NCBI GenBank assembly: GCA_964030475.1
Contig: CAXIPT010000013.1
Span: 709,408-773,407, forward strand
Reading direction: 5' to 3'
DNA: 64,000 nt
Origin: Tethya wilhelma
Taxonomy: Eukaryota; Porifera; Demospongiae; Tethyida; Tethyidae
The notes under the pieces are model-generated. The model was not told the DNA's origin. It was given only the letters and a program-made list of their open reading frames with translations, and searched no databases. A program made the position numbers and the translations under genes. Positions within the stretch are counted from its first letter, which is position 1; every line of letters starts with the position of its first letter. Below, in pieces: positions 1 to 11,857 of this stretch.

Positions 1-841
1 TCCCGAGGATCGTGCCATCCATGGCATTGCACAATAAATTAATAATAATATTATAATTATCTTATAATTATAGGGTGTCTTGGAGAATTTTGATGACATT
101 TTGGCTCCTACTGGAAGTATAGGAATGATTGCAAGCCTGGCTATTGCCAATTATCTTACTGGATCACATGTAAAGTACGTACTAAGCTTATCATGAGGTA
201 ACAGTTACTGATATAACTCATCGATCGCAATCTATCACATGCATGCCACGCAATTAAAGGATCCATGCTGTTTCTATTTCACCTATACTTACTGATGATA
301 TTATTTTTGATCAAATTCAAAAACACTTGAAAGAGCTTCACTTGAACAACATTACACCTCAAGAACTAATAGCACCACCTATATTGGATTACGGTGGGGA
401 AGGTTATAGCATTTCAACTGAAGAGGAACTTGGTATATACATAAATGTATTGTTATAATACATACACCCACATCTGTGTAACCAGGTAACTTTTTTTAGC
501 TACAGCTGTGGAAATATGCAGTACAACGGGAATTCTACTTGATCTTGATTATGGTGTGAAGGCCGTGAGGGGAATGATCGGTGAAATGAATAAGAATCCT
601 GGGAGATTTGCCGGGAAACGAGTCCTTTACATACACACCGGTACATTAGTAATAAATGTGTGTATGTAACAACTCATGCTTTCAGAATCTGATTTTTTTT
701 TTTTCTGTCATACCACGTACTGGCGGTCCTGCACTTTTAGGTGGAATCTTTAATTTGTTTGATGGACGAATTGACCATATTGTCAGAAGTAAGCCAGTCA
801 CCAGTCAAGTTTATAAATCAAGTGACATTTTTAATTCCTAA
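1..841 (+). CDS. D-cysteine desulfhydrase/ACC-deaminase-like enzyme, 3' part (copy A)
   Basis: The last four exons of a PLP-dependent fold-type II enzyme are visible: 74-174, 260-432, 500-640 and 741-841 (TAA). Exon lengths and phases match the last four exons of the two complete copies downstream. The translation has the glycine-rich segment with SIGMIASLAIANYL, then the [18 protein letters not shown] block and the C-terminal GGIFNLFDGRID motif. The family removes amine or sulfide from small D-amino acids (D-cysteine to pyruvate, H2S and ammonia) or opens ACC; which substrate applies here cannot be read from the sequence. The PLP-lysine exon lies upstream of the window, so integrity of the gene is unknown. 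First of three tandem paralogues on the same strand. Confidence 0.85.
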
Positions 842-935
842 TTGAAATTTCTGTATAATTATATCATAAATATTTATTTATTAAAATTTAATTTTATTTA
901 TGTCTGGCCTCAAAAAAATCCCACAATTGAATAAG

Positions 936-947
936 TGCGCATGCGCA
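936..947. promoter_or_regulatory. NRF1/alpha-Pal-like palindrome
   Basis: TGCGCATGCGCA, a perfect 12-bp palindrome that fits the NRF1 consensus, 53 bp upstream of the copy B start codon. The same core recurs at 40443, 55348 and 61125 upstream of other genes. Confidence 0.55.
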
Positions 948-999
948 CAATAATGATTACTTTGATGGGCACAAAGGGGAGGGGTTTAGATGTTCAATT

Positions 1000-2697
1000 A
1001 TGGCTGCAAGTCCACCTGCTATAGACTTCCAGTATGGTGAGCTGTGTACCTACACTCCTCCTGAATGGGCTCAAAATGTATCCATCAAACCTAGCTGTCG
1101 AGCTCACGTAAGTCTGCGCACCAGTCAGTGGAACATAACTCTATCCACACGTGCCAGCATGCTGACTCAGTGTCACTGATCCTATACAGTTGTGTATGAG
1201 GCCCACTCCTATCCACAAGTGGTCTCTCCCTGGAGTACCAAGTGAGTTCCAAGTCTCTGTGAAGAGAGAAGACCTCACTGGAAGCACTCTCACTGGAAAC
1301 AAGGTAGCTACCTTTGTCTTGCTTCTTATCTGTTGGACTTCTCTGTGTGTGGGTGTAGGTTAGGAAGTTGGAGTTTCTTCTTGCTGATGCTCTCCATCAA
1401 GGTTGTGATACAGTGGTGACATTTGGAGGACCTCAATCAAACCACTCTCGAGCTACTGCCTTTGCAGCTAGACAACTTGGTCTAGAGACGTACATCTTTG
1501 TGGCACCAGTGGAAGGCCACGTAGGTCCATGCTGTGTTTAGCACTTCAGTTTTGTCAAGGGTGCAGATATTTTTATTAAACTAGGAAAGTTTGGAGACTT
1601 CAACTCATGGAAACGCTCTTCTAAGCAAACTAGCTGGTGCAAAGTTCGTTGTCTTCCCCCTCAAGGAGGACTTCCTAGCTAATGTGACAATGATACAAGA
1701 AAGGATGAAGGAATACGTTGAGAAAGTAAAGTTAGTGAAACTATTGCTCAACAAATAGGACAAACAAATTATTTTGTTTTTATTTCTGTCAGTGCTGAAG
1801 GTAAACACAAGGCGTACCTCATTCCTCCGGGGGGAGCTTGCACCTTGGCAGTCTGGGGGTACTTTGATGCCTTCCAGGAAATGATAAACCAGGTACAAGG
1901 AGCTCAGAAAAACCTAATTCTCCATCTTTAAACTGTCTATTTTTCTCTGTAGGGTGTGTTAGAGAATTTTGATGACATGGTTGCTCCAGCTGGCAGTATA
2001 GGGATGGTTGCAGGACTGGCTATTGCCAACTATCTAACTGGATCACGAATCAAGTAAGTGACACGCTCATCATTTAATTTTGTCTCGAAACTGATCTATT
2101 CTTTGTCCCTATTTTTCCTGTTGAAGGCTCCATGCAGTGCCTATAGCACCGTTCATTACTGAGGAGATGATATTTGAACATATTGACGAGTGTCTCTCTG
2201 ATCTTGGCCTGACAGCTGTCAAAGCTAAAGAGCTAGTTGATCCTGTCCTGGGCTATGGCGGGTTGGGCTACGACATCTCCAGTGACGAAGAACTTGGTAA
2301 GATGCTCTCCAGTTACTTTGTCGTTTGACTGAAGAACCTCAATTTCAACCCCCAGAGGCTATTGTTGACGTGACAACTGCAACAGGAGTTACCCTTGATC
2401 CTGATTTTGGCGTGAAGGCTGTGAGAGGAATGATTGGTGAAATGACCAAGAATCCCGGGAGATTTGCCGGGAAACGAGTCCTTTACGTACAAACAGGTAA
2501 GTAGATGTAATACCATGACAACCAGCTAGTGTGCTATACTATAATAGTACGTATTGTGCACTTCACTGTAACTATGACGATCCCATGTAGGAGGTGTGTA
2601 CACTCTCTTTGACGGAAGACTCGACCACATCGTGAGGTCTAAACCAGCCACCAATCGGGTGTACAAGGCCAGTGATGTCTTCCCTTCCTCCGACTAG
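1000..2697 (+). CDS. D-cysteine desulfhydrase/ACC-deaminase-like enzyme (copy B)
   Basis: Nine exons give 382 aa: 1000-1107, 1190-1303, 1359-1520, 1585-1730, 1793-1892, 1953-2053, 2127-2296, 2356-2496 and 2591-2697, all with GT-AG introns in consistent phase. Exons 2-3 encode LTGNKVRKLEF, where the NK lysine corresponds to the PLP-binding lysine of ACC deaminase/D-cysteine desulfhydrase. They are followed by [21 protein letters not shown], typical of the family's QSN motif. A glycine-rich phosphate-binding stretch ([17 protein letters not shown]) follows, then the C-terminal GMIGEM...GRFAGKRV block. No signal peptide; probably cytosolic. The start is the first ATG in frame, just downstream of an NRF1-like site. 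Exon 2 is almost identical to exon 2 of copy C, which suggests gene conversion. Confidence 0.92.
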
Positions 2698-2895
2698 TCC
2701 ACCAACTTGTCAATTTTTAGTCTCGCTAGCCAGACTTAAAATTTTGTTTGTGTGTGTTTTATTTTAGCAGTTTGTTTATTTATCGGGCAGCAAGTCATTT
2801 ATGTTTGACAGTGTAACTTCATTTTATACACTGGTCCATCAGTATGCAAAGAATGTGGGCGGGGCTGTATTATCCCTGTGGCCAATGTATGCAAG

Positions 2896-4677
2896 ATGGC
2901 TGTCAGAGGTCTGGTGAAACAGATCTATGGGGATATCAGTGCCTACACGCCTCCTTCCTGGGCCAAAGAGCTGACAGTGAAACCCACCAGAAGAGTCAAT
3001 GTAAGCAGGACTCACTGACTAGAATTTAATGTCAATATGAAAGAAAGTAACTAGTAATGCAACGAATGGTCTGTACAGTTGTGTATGAGGCCCACTCCTA
3101 TCCACAAGTGGTCTCTCCCTGGAGTACCAAGTGAGTTCCAAGTCTCTGTGAAGAGAGAAGATCTCACTGGAAGCACTCTCACTGGAAACAAGGTAGCTAA
3201 TTTTGTCTTAACTCTTGCTTCAAAATGGTCACTATATCTGTTGGACTTCTCTGTGTGTAGGTTAGGAAGTTGGAGTTTCTTCTTGCTGATGCTGTCCATC
3301 AAGGCTGTGATACAGTGGTGACATTTGGAGGACCTCAATCGAACCATGCCAGAGCTACTGCAATAGCAGCCAGGGAACTGGGCCTTCAAGCACATCTTAT
3401 GGTGCTGTCCCTCACAGAGAAAGCAAGTATATCACTGGCACGAATAGTATCATTAATTTTCAACTCCAGCTCTTCGTGTTTCTTCTTAGGAAGAATTGGA
3501 AGATTCTGGTCACGGGAATGCACTCCTGAACAAGATTTCTGGCACAAAGTTTGTTGTCTTTCCCACCAGAACTGACATCACTCGAGCACAACATCTGAAA
3601 GAGATCCACGAGCGGATGAAAGAATACGCAGAAAAGCTCAAGTATAAAAACAAACATCATACTTTCTATGAACAAATGATAATCACATTCAATTGTTTCA
3701 TTTTCAGCTCTAAAGGACACAAGGCCTACTATATACCAGCAGGAGGATCCTCAACTCTTGGTGCATGGGGCTACATCGATGGCTTTGAGGAAATGATGGA
3801 ACAAGTAAATTAGCTCTGCTTGAAAATATTCTCGTGTGAAGATTGATTCTTGCTTAATTGTAATGTTGCAGGGTTTACTGGAGAATTTCGATGACATATT
3901 TGTAGCAGCTGGGTCGGCTGGAACAGCTTGTGGACTTGCTGTTGCAAAATATCTCACAAAAGCAAAAATCAAGTAAGTTTAAATCACAATAAATCTCTTT
4001 AGTTGCAAGTATGACAATTTCTCTTCAATTTCCCCATGCATTAAATCATCACCATGGATACAGGATCCATGCTGTGGCTACTCACAATACAGAGGAGTTC
4101 ATTTACAGCCATGTTGACGGGCACCTCCAAGAGTTGGGTCTGAAAGATGCCAAAGCAGTAGACCTGGTTGACGCCATTGGAGACTATGTTGGCAATGGCT
4201 ACGGAAGTTCAACTGATGAAGAACTAGGTATATACATTCACAACAATTGTCAACATTATAGTAGGCAGGCCTAATGCATGAATAGAACCATGGATGTATT
4301 ATCAAATAGTAATATATACAATCATATTATATTGTTTATCATAAAAGTATGCTGCATTGTAAATTGTACACACAGAGACCATTGTTGAGGTAGCCAATAC
4401 CACGGGGATTGTGTTGGACCCTGAGTTCACTGTGAAAGGAGTGAGAGGAATGATTGGTGAGATGAGAAAGAATCCCAGGAGATTTGCCGGGAAACGAGTC
4501 CTCTTTATGCATTCAGGTAAGTTGATGACACAAGAAATTACCGACTCAATTCACCTTTGCTGTCACTGTTCTCTAGGTGGGATCCACGGACTTTATGATG
4601 GAAGAATTGATCATATCATTAGAGAGAAACCTGTTTCTAATCAGGTCTATAAAGCCAGTGACATATTCACAACATGA
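2896..4677 (+). CDS. D-cysteine desulfhydrase/ACC-deaminase-like enzyme (copy C)
   Basis: Nine exons give 378 aa: 2896-3000, 3079-3192, 3261-3422, 3490-3641, 3708-3804, 3872-3972, 4064-4227, 4376-4516 and 4577-4677. The protein carries LTGNKVRKLEF with the PLP lysine, [21 protein letters not shown], and a phosphate-binding loop [15 protein letters not shown] that is closer to canonical D-cysteine desulfhydrases than in copies A and B. The intron after exon 3 must begin with GCAAGT (a GC-AG intron), because phase and homology leave no GT donor. The earlier ATG at 2885 is out of frame, so the start is set at 2896. An AATAAA lies at 4836-4841. Function is known at family level only; substrate is unassigned. 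Confidence 0.92.
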
Positions 4678-4976
4678 GTTTTATAATTATTATTGTAATT
4701 GCATGCAAATTGCCAATGCACTACTAGTGGTTGTACATGTCCTTGTGGAATTTTTTTAAATTGAATATTTGTGACGACCATTACCCATTGAGACTAGTTC
4801 GCGCAATAATCGCGCTCAAGCTAGGGTCAAAGTTCAATAAATATGAATTTTAATCAACGTGCCACACCTATACCTATATAGAACCTGCAAAGTGCTAATA
4901 CTAAGTGAGCTCTCTCTTTGCCACACCCTATTACATGTGGCGCCCTCGAAGAACATCAGGCTCGTACGAGTTGAAC

Positions 4977-5631
4977 ATGGCTGGCAACGAAGGAGGAGAC
5001 GCGCCGAGAAGCATCCCTCTAGTGAACCTCTCGGATAATAAGCCTAGAATATCTCTGCATAACGTAAGATAAATTAGTTTGTGTGTCAGCGTTTGCAGTG
5101 ACAGTCAAAATTAATCATGCACTGCATTTTGATTAGCTATTAATTATGTTACATTTGAGCTTCAAATTACCCTGTGGTCTAGTTGTACTATACTCCTAAA
5201 CAACTGGGCAGCGAGGTAGGCCTATGATTATTGTGGATATGTTTCTGCATCTTGCTAGCTGAAAGATCATGGTTACTTTTCTTGCATGTGATCTGAAAGT
5301 TTTGTCACCTCCCAATCAGCCACATACTTGGTTGTGATAAACACTGACTGCCATTTGTTTAAGTTGATTTCTCAAAGTGGGCAGGGAAGCCTGGGTATGA
5401 GGCTAGCTTTGTCTCCGTGTGCGCTGGAGAATGGCCCCTCCCCTCCTCCCTCTGTTTGCAGGCTGCCAGGGACAATCGACACGATGTCATTGAACAGCAC
5501 TTGAAGTCTCTTCCAAAGTACCATCGTGGTAGGGTACTTGACCATAAGGACCAAGATGGATATTCAGCCATCCACTACGCTGCAAAGTTTAACCGCTACA
5601 AAATTCTGACTCGGCTGGTGGCTTCTGGAGC

Positions 5632-5708
<77 letters not shown>

Positions 5709-7685
5709 NGGGGAAAACTATGCTAGTCTGGCCAACTAGACAATGTGGCACATTGCGTTGTGAATGGACATAGATATATGTACATGTGTGTGAAACAGAA
5801 GCCTACTTTAGTGCAGAAATGTCATGCATTTAAGCCAATAGGTTTCTCAACGACATGTCGAGCTACCTGGTAACCAAGTGAACCATTTCCTAGGCCTGTG
5901 ATCTAACTTTAATCACTACTTTGATCCCATACCCCAACACACACACACACACACACACAAAAAAAAGATTTTAAAGTTCAAACTGAAGAAGAGAAGTTCA
6001 CACCCCTCCATTTTGCCGCCCGCTACCAACCTCGCTACCATGATGACGACATCCAACGCCAAGAAGATGAAGAGGACGTGGATTCTGGTGGCGCCTCGCA
6101 GAGCACGGCAGCTGGAGATGATGTCTCCTACTTGGCCTCCAGCAAGAGAATCACCAAGTTCCTTGTGGACGCTTGTGATGTGGATGTAAGTGGAAGGTTT
6201 ACTTGGCAATGTTGTACCTTTTTGTGTTTGTACTGGTTAGTGTGGGCTTGTGGAATTTTGTTTATGGAGACATTAAAGTGTTGTGTCAACTGCTACATGT
6301 GTAGATGATTAACTACAAATCCCTACATATAATTTATATATATAATACATATATATACATGCGTGTACCATCGTATTCTTCCTATGGTACACACATGTAT
6401 ATATGTCTATGTAGCATCAGTGAATGGTGGTTGTCTATTGTAGTGCATTGTACTCATCAAAAGCTTGCTAAGTAAAATTTGTCATCCAATTATTTGAGTC
6501 ATGGCCTGCAAACACCAGCCATTCAACAGTTGCTTCTTTACACAGCTACATTTCAACCATACGTGTACTTTCTCCCTCTGTTCTCCGTCTGTTCCTCCAG
6601 GTCAATGCCAAGGCGCTCTATGGGATCAGCCCTCTCCACCTGGCCTGCCAGCGAGGCAACAAAGCTGCCGTCACCGTCCTGCTAAACTCACGTAAGTTGG
6701 ACATCAACATCACCGACGACAACAAGGACACACCCCTCCACGAGGCCTGTCAGTACGGAGAGACGGAGATCGTGGAGAAGCTGCTCCAAAAGGGCGGGGC
6801 CATCATCGAGGCAAAGAATGATGAAGAACAGACGCCACTGCACAATGCCTGCCGCGAAGGTTACTCTGACATTGTCAAGCTCCTTCTAAAGTATGGCTTC
6901 CAGCAGCGTAGCAAGCTTGTGAGCGCAGAGGACAACGAAGAAAGCACTCCTCTTCATCTGGCGTGCGAGAACGGGAACGAAGAGATCGTACGCACACTGC
7001 TGCTCAACGGAGCTGACATGTTTCAGTCGAAGCACAATGGGGTCACTCCGATCCACATTGCTGCTCGCCATGGGTACATCAAGGTGGTGGAGACGCTACT
7101 GGGATCAGGGGAGGACATCATTGACGCCTGTAACGTGTACCAAGAGACGCCTCTTCACTACGCTGCAAGGCACAATCAGGACAAAATGGTGGAGTATCTA
7201 CTTGACAAGTGAGTCAGTTTCACTGTGTATGTGTGTAGATATGGCCTTGTATGTATGTCACTGAAGAAGAAGAAAAAAGGGCAAAATGACAGCAAAATAG
7301 TATTATTTAAAAATTCATTAGTGATAGGCAAACTAAGTAGTATTATAACAGTTACTAANNNNNNNNNNNNNNNNNNNNNNNNNNNNNNNNNNNNNNNNNN
7401 NNNNNNNNNNNNNNNNNNNNNNNNNNNNNNNNNNNNNNNNNNNNNNNNNNNNNNNNNNNNNNNNNNNNNNNNNNNNNNNNNNNNNNNNNNNNNNNNNNNN
7501 NNNNNNNNNNNNNNNNNNNNNNNNNNNNNNNNNNNNNNNNNNNNNNNNNNNNNNNNNNNNNNNNNNNNNNNNNNNNNNNNNNNNNNNNNNNNNNNNNNNN
7601 NNNNNNNNNNNNNNNNNNNNNNNNNNNNNNNNNNNNNNNNNNNNNNNNNNNNNNNNNNNNNNNNNNNNNNNNNNNNNNNNNNNNN

Positions 7686-7761
<76 letters not shown>

Positions 7762-8353
7762 CTGCAGTGTGGTCCGTGAGCTCATCAGCCATCGTATTGA
7801 CACAGTCAGTGATGAAGATGAAGATGGCAACACTCCACTCCATCTTGCTTGCATCAAGGGATATCCTGGCATCGCAAGAGTCCTGCTGAATGCCGAGGCA
7901 GATGTGGAGGCAAGGTTGGTCAATGAGTGTCTCTTTGTGGGAGAGCTCTTAGCCTCATTGCTAAACTATTTACAGCTGTTAGAAAGAGGATATTTTTTTC
8001 TCTTTTCCACAATTTTTTTCTCCCTACTTTTCTGTTAATATTTACCTCACAAAACAATTCTATCTGTTCCAATTACATCATGATGATGTAACCCCATGTC
8101 AGGAATGCCACCCTCTGGACCCCCATGGACTGTGCCGCTCACAGCGGCCACGTCCAACTGGTGGAGATGCTCATCAATGCCGAGGCTGATATTGATCCCA
8201 CGGATAAGCTCAAGATCACACCCCTCCACCTGGCCTCGCAGGAGGGGCATCTCGATGTGGTCACCTCCCTCTTGGAACACAAGGCCAATGTGGGGAACCT
8301 CGACCAGCAGGGGAACAACGCCCTCGACCTCGCCATTGAGAATGGACACGAGT

Positions 8354-8392
<39 letters not shown>

Positions 8393-9654
8393 GGTTTAGG
8401 TCAACCAAGTGACTAGATTTACTAGTTTGGAAATCTTTTAAATTTTCTTGTCAAAGTGTTTCTTGTTTGTGCTATAGGGATGTTGCCATGGCGATAGTGA
8501 AGTCCAAGCAGTGGAAGAGTGCTCTTAGGAACACTACCAAGAATGCCCTCGGGGAAGACACCACTCCCCTCAGGAAACTTATAAGGAAGATGCCAGGTAA
8601 AGGTTAAAGTGTTTGCAAAGTTGGTACAGTGGTTAGCTGTGTCAGTTTGTAACCTTTGGGTCCCTGGTTCGAAGCCGGGTGAAAGATGGGAAGAAAAAAA
8701 AAAGAAGGAAAGAAGTACTTCCACACGTGCCTAGATTATGTTTTCACAAAGTGAAGTTACTTTGATTGCAAAATTTGTTCCCTTCCCCCCCCCAACACAC
8801 ACACACCACCACCACCACAGAGGTAGCTGAGGAAGTGTTCAACCGTTGCTCAACAACCAATGCCACCAGTGATGGTAAGATTCGACCAGATAGCAAGGAG
8901 TACGAGGTCACCTTTGACTTCGAGTTCCTTGAGGATTATCAAGACCCTGAGTCTCGAGGGCAGAGACTGAGAAGAAAACTTACCAGGTAGGGTTGTATAA
9001 AGCTGGCATCTTTCAAATGAATGTCTCTCTCTCTCTCTCTCTCTCACTCTCTCTCTCTCTCCATCTCTCCAGGCGTGGTGACCCTGACTACTCTGACACT
9101 GACTCCAGCAGTGACAAGCAGACCAGTGAGGGAGGGGGAGGGGACTCACGAGGTCACACCCGTCAGAAGAGACATACCGGCACCATTGACGTGACTGCCT
9201 TTGGGTTTATGACAGAGCAAATGACAAGGAAAGGTTTCTCCACCAACTGGGGTCCTGTTGGGTTCAAGAAGTCCAACCACCCTCTCTCCATCATGGTAGG
9301 GTGCTGATGAGACTTTAGTGATGAATTTTAGTTCTTCTTCCATTCCATGGCATTGATTAATGAGCCACAGACAGTTGCATGAACTTGCTATACTTCCGAT
9401 CAAGAGTCTATCTCAAACTTACGTATCGTGTCTGTTACATTCCCATTCTCCCATTCCCCAGGTCGAGAGTGAGCGGACTGATCTTCTTAAGCACCCCCTG
9501 GTGACTAGTCTACTTCAGAACAAGTGGAATGCCTATGGTCGTCTGGTGTTCTATGGCAATCTCACCTTGTACATCACATTTGTGATATTTCTGACGGCCT
9601 TTGCTCTGGTGCTTAGCAACCCCAACACACCAACTTGTAAGTTAGTGGGAGCAC

Positions 9655-9692
<38 letters not shown>

Positions 9693-11479
9693 AGGTGAGA
9701 GTGCCTTGAGCGGTACATTTGGTAACACCACTGCCTCTAACGAAACAGTGACCAGTCTCTTCCCAGGGAGAGATAGTCTGGAGGACAACAACAACATGAC
9801 AGGAGAGCAGTTCTGTGCCGCGATGAACACCACTTTGGGATTCACCAATGAATTCCTACCTTACTGTGGAGTCTGTGGTGAGTGTCAGTGAATGGCCTCT
9901 TTCAAGAATGCTTGTCTTAAGGTTTTGGTCAAATTACCAATTGTAATTCACTTATTGTATGCATAACAAGATGAATGTTGTATCTGTGGGCTGACTCACC
10001 ATAATTATTGTCTTACATTGATAAAGAGGTGCATGCCAGTTTCATTCAAGCCCTCTTTTGTGCTCTTTTGCAGACAACTCTTCCACGAGACGTCAGTTTC
10101 TCTTTGTTGCTGCCATCATCATCATTGCCATTGCCATCTTCAGACTCCTCACCGAAGCCTTCCAGTTTGTCCAGCTGAAGCTGAACTACTTCTTTGACTG
10201 GGTGAACTGGGTCGAGATGATCCTCTTTCTCTGTTGCATTCTCTTTGCCTGGGTCTTCCACACGGACTGCCTATGCACCACTGACTGGCAGTGGCAGATT
10301 GGAGCTGTGGGGGTGTTCCTGGCGTGGATTGATCTTATGATCTTCATCAGGAAACTCCCTCTGACAGGTATGGTGAGTGTGTTAATGGCAGAAGCTGTTG
10401 CTTCCAGGTGGTAGAGATCGTATGTAAGCTATGCTACCTATTGTGTGAAGAGATGGTAATGGAGAAGTGAAGTATCTAGGCTTGGTTTGTGAGGCTAGCA
10501 TCACTTGTCTCGCCATTGCTGTTCGAATTTTGACAACCTTCAGCTGTGATTCCTGTTACTGTTCTTTCCTCTTTCCTCCTCCAGGTATCTATGTGCTGAT
10601 GTTGGTGGACATCTTCTACACCTTCATGAAGATGATCATTGTGTCTGGTCTGCTCGTGATTGCCTTCTCTCTTGCCTTCTACATGGCCTTCTTTGAGCCT
10701 GGCATTGGATTCTCTCGCTCCCCATTTGCCACTCCCGGTCGTGCCATCATCAAGACCATGACAATGACCACGGGAGAGTTTGAGTACGACAGCATCTTCA
10801 GACAGCTCCCCGGGGGGCTGGTCCAAGCAGGGAATGATGTAAACCCCCCCGAGATCCCCTTCCTGCCCATTTCCTTCTTACTGTGGATCATCTTTATCGT
10901 TGTCATGCCGATCCTCCTCACCAACCTCTTGGTGAGTCATGACTCATACTCCATGCCACGTAGAGAGCTCTGTGGTTGACTGTTGGTTGTTTGTGTAGGA
11001 TATTTGTGTTTGCTGTAGTCATGATATCTACATGATGTTTTAGAGTGATGGTATTTTTTGAGCATGTGTGTATATGACTGTACTAAAAGTATATCTGGTT
11101 TGAGAATGCCGGTAGAAAAAGTTGAATAACTTTCTAAATATCCAACCGATTTCAAAATTTCTCAAGCATCATTGGAAAGTGCTTGTTCTTCCTGTTCTTT
11201 TGATTGCTTTTCCAGCTTCCTACGCCTTACCAGTCAATAGTTAGCTATTTTGTCCCATATGAAAAGTATTGCATGAATGTCAGTATTTCACTTCGGGCAG
11301 CATTCTCAAACCAGATGGACCTTAGTTGTGAGTGGATTCACTAACTAGTGTATGCTGTGGACTGTAGGTTGGTCTGGCTGTTGACGATATCAAAGGAATC
11401 CAGGAGGCAGCTGTCTTGAAGAGGCTCGCTCTTCAGGTAAACGCTGATTGACTGATAGCACAGCTTTCTGTCTAACAAT

Positions 11480-11520
<41 letters not shown>

Positions 11521-11521
11521 N

Positions 11522-11564
<43 letters not shown>

Positions 11565-11825
11565 GTTGAGCTGGCTCTGAGTGTTGAGGAGCTGTTTCCC
11601 TCTGCCATTAGGCGAAGGTTCATTGTGGGTGGACGGTCCGTTTTACCCAACCGTCCCCTGGGTCTCTATCAGAGATTCCGCTACCGTATCTGGGGCAAAG
11701 ACAGCGAGCGTTTTGACTCAGCTGACAATCTAGTCAGTGCATTGAACCCCACACTGGTTAGTTACTGATCATATGAATATACTGCTTCTGGGAATTGCCA
11801 TTTTGCTATTATATTAGTGGATTTT

Positions 11826-11857
<32 letters not shown>

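Noticed and set aside
7686..8038. Cys-Val or Thr-His repeat proteins from long GT/CA tracts (also at 5634, 13239, 28176, 35805, 45209)
   Set aside because: Translations of microsatellites only; they sit in introns next to splice sites of well-supported genes.
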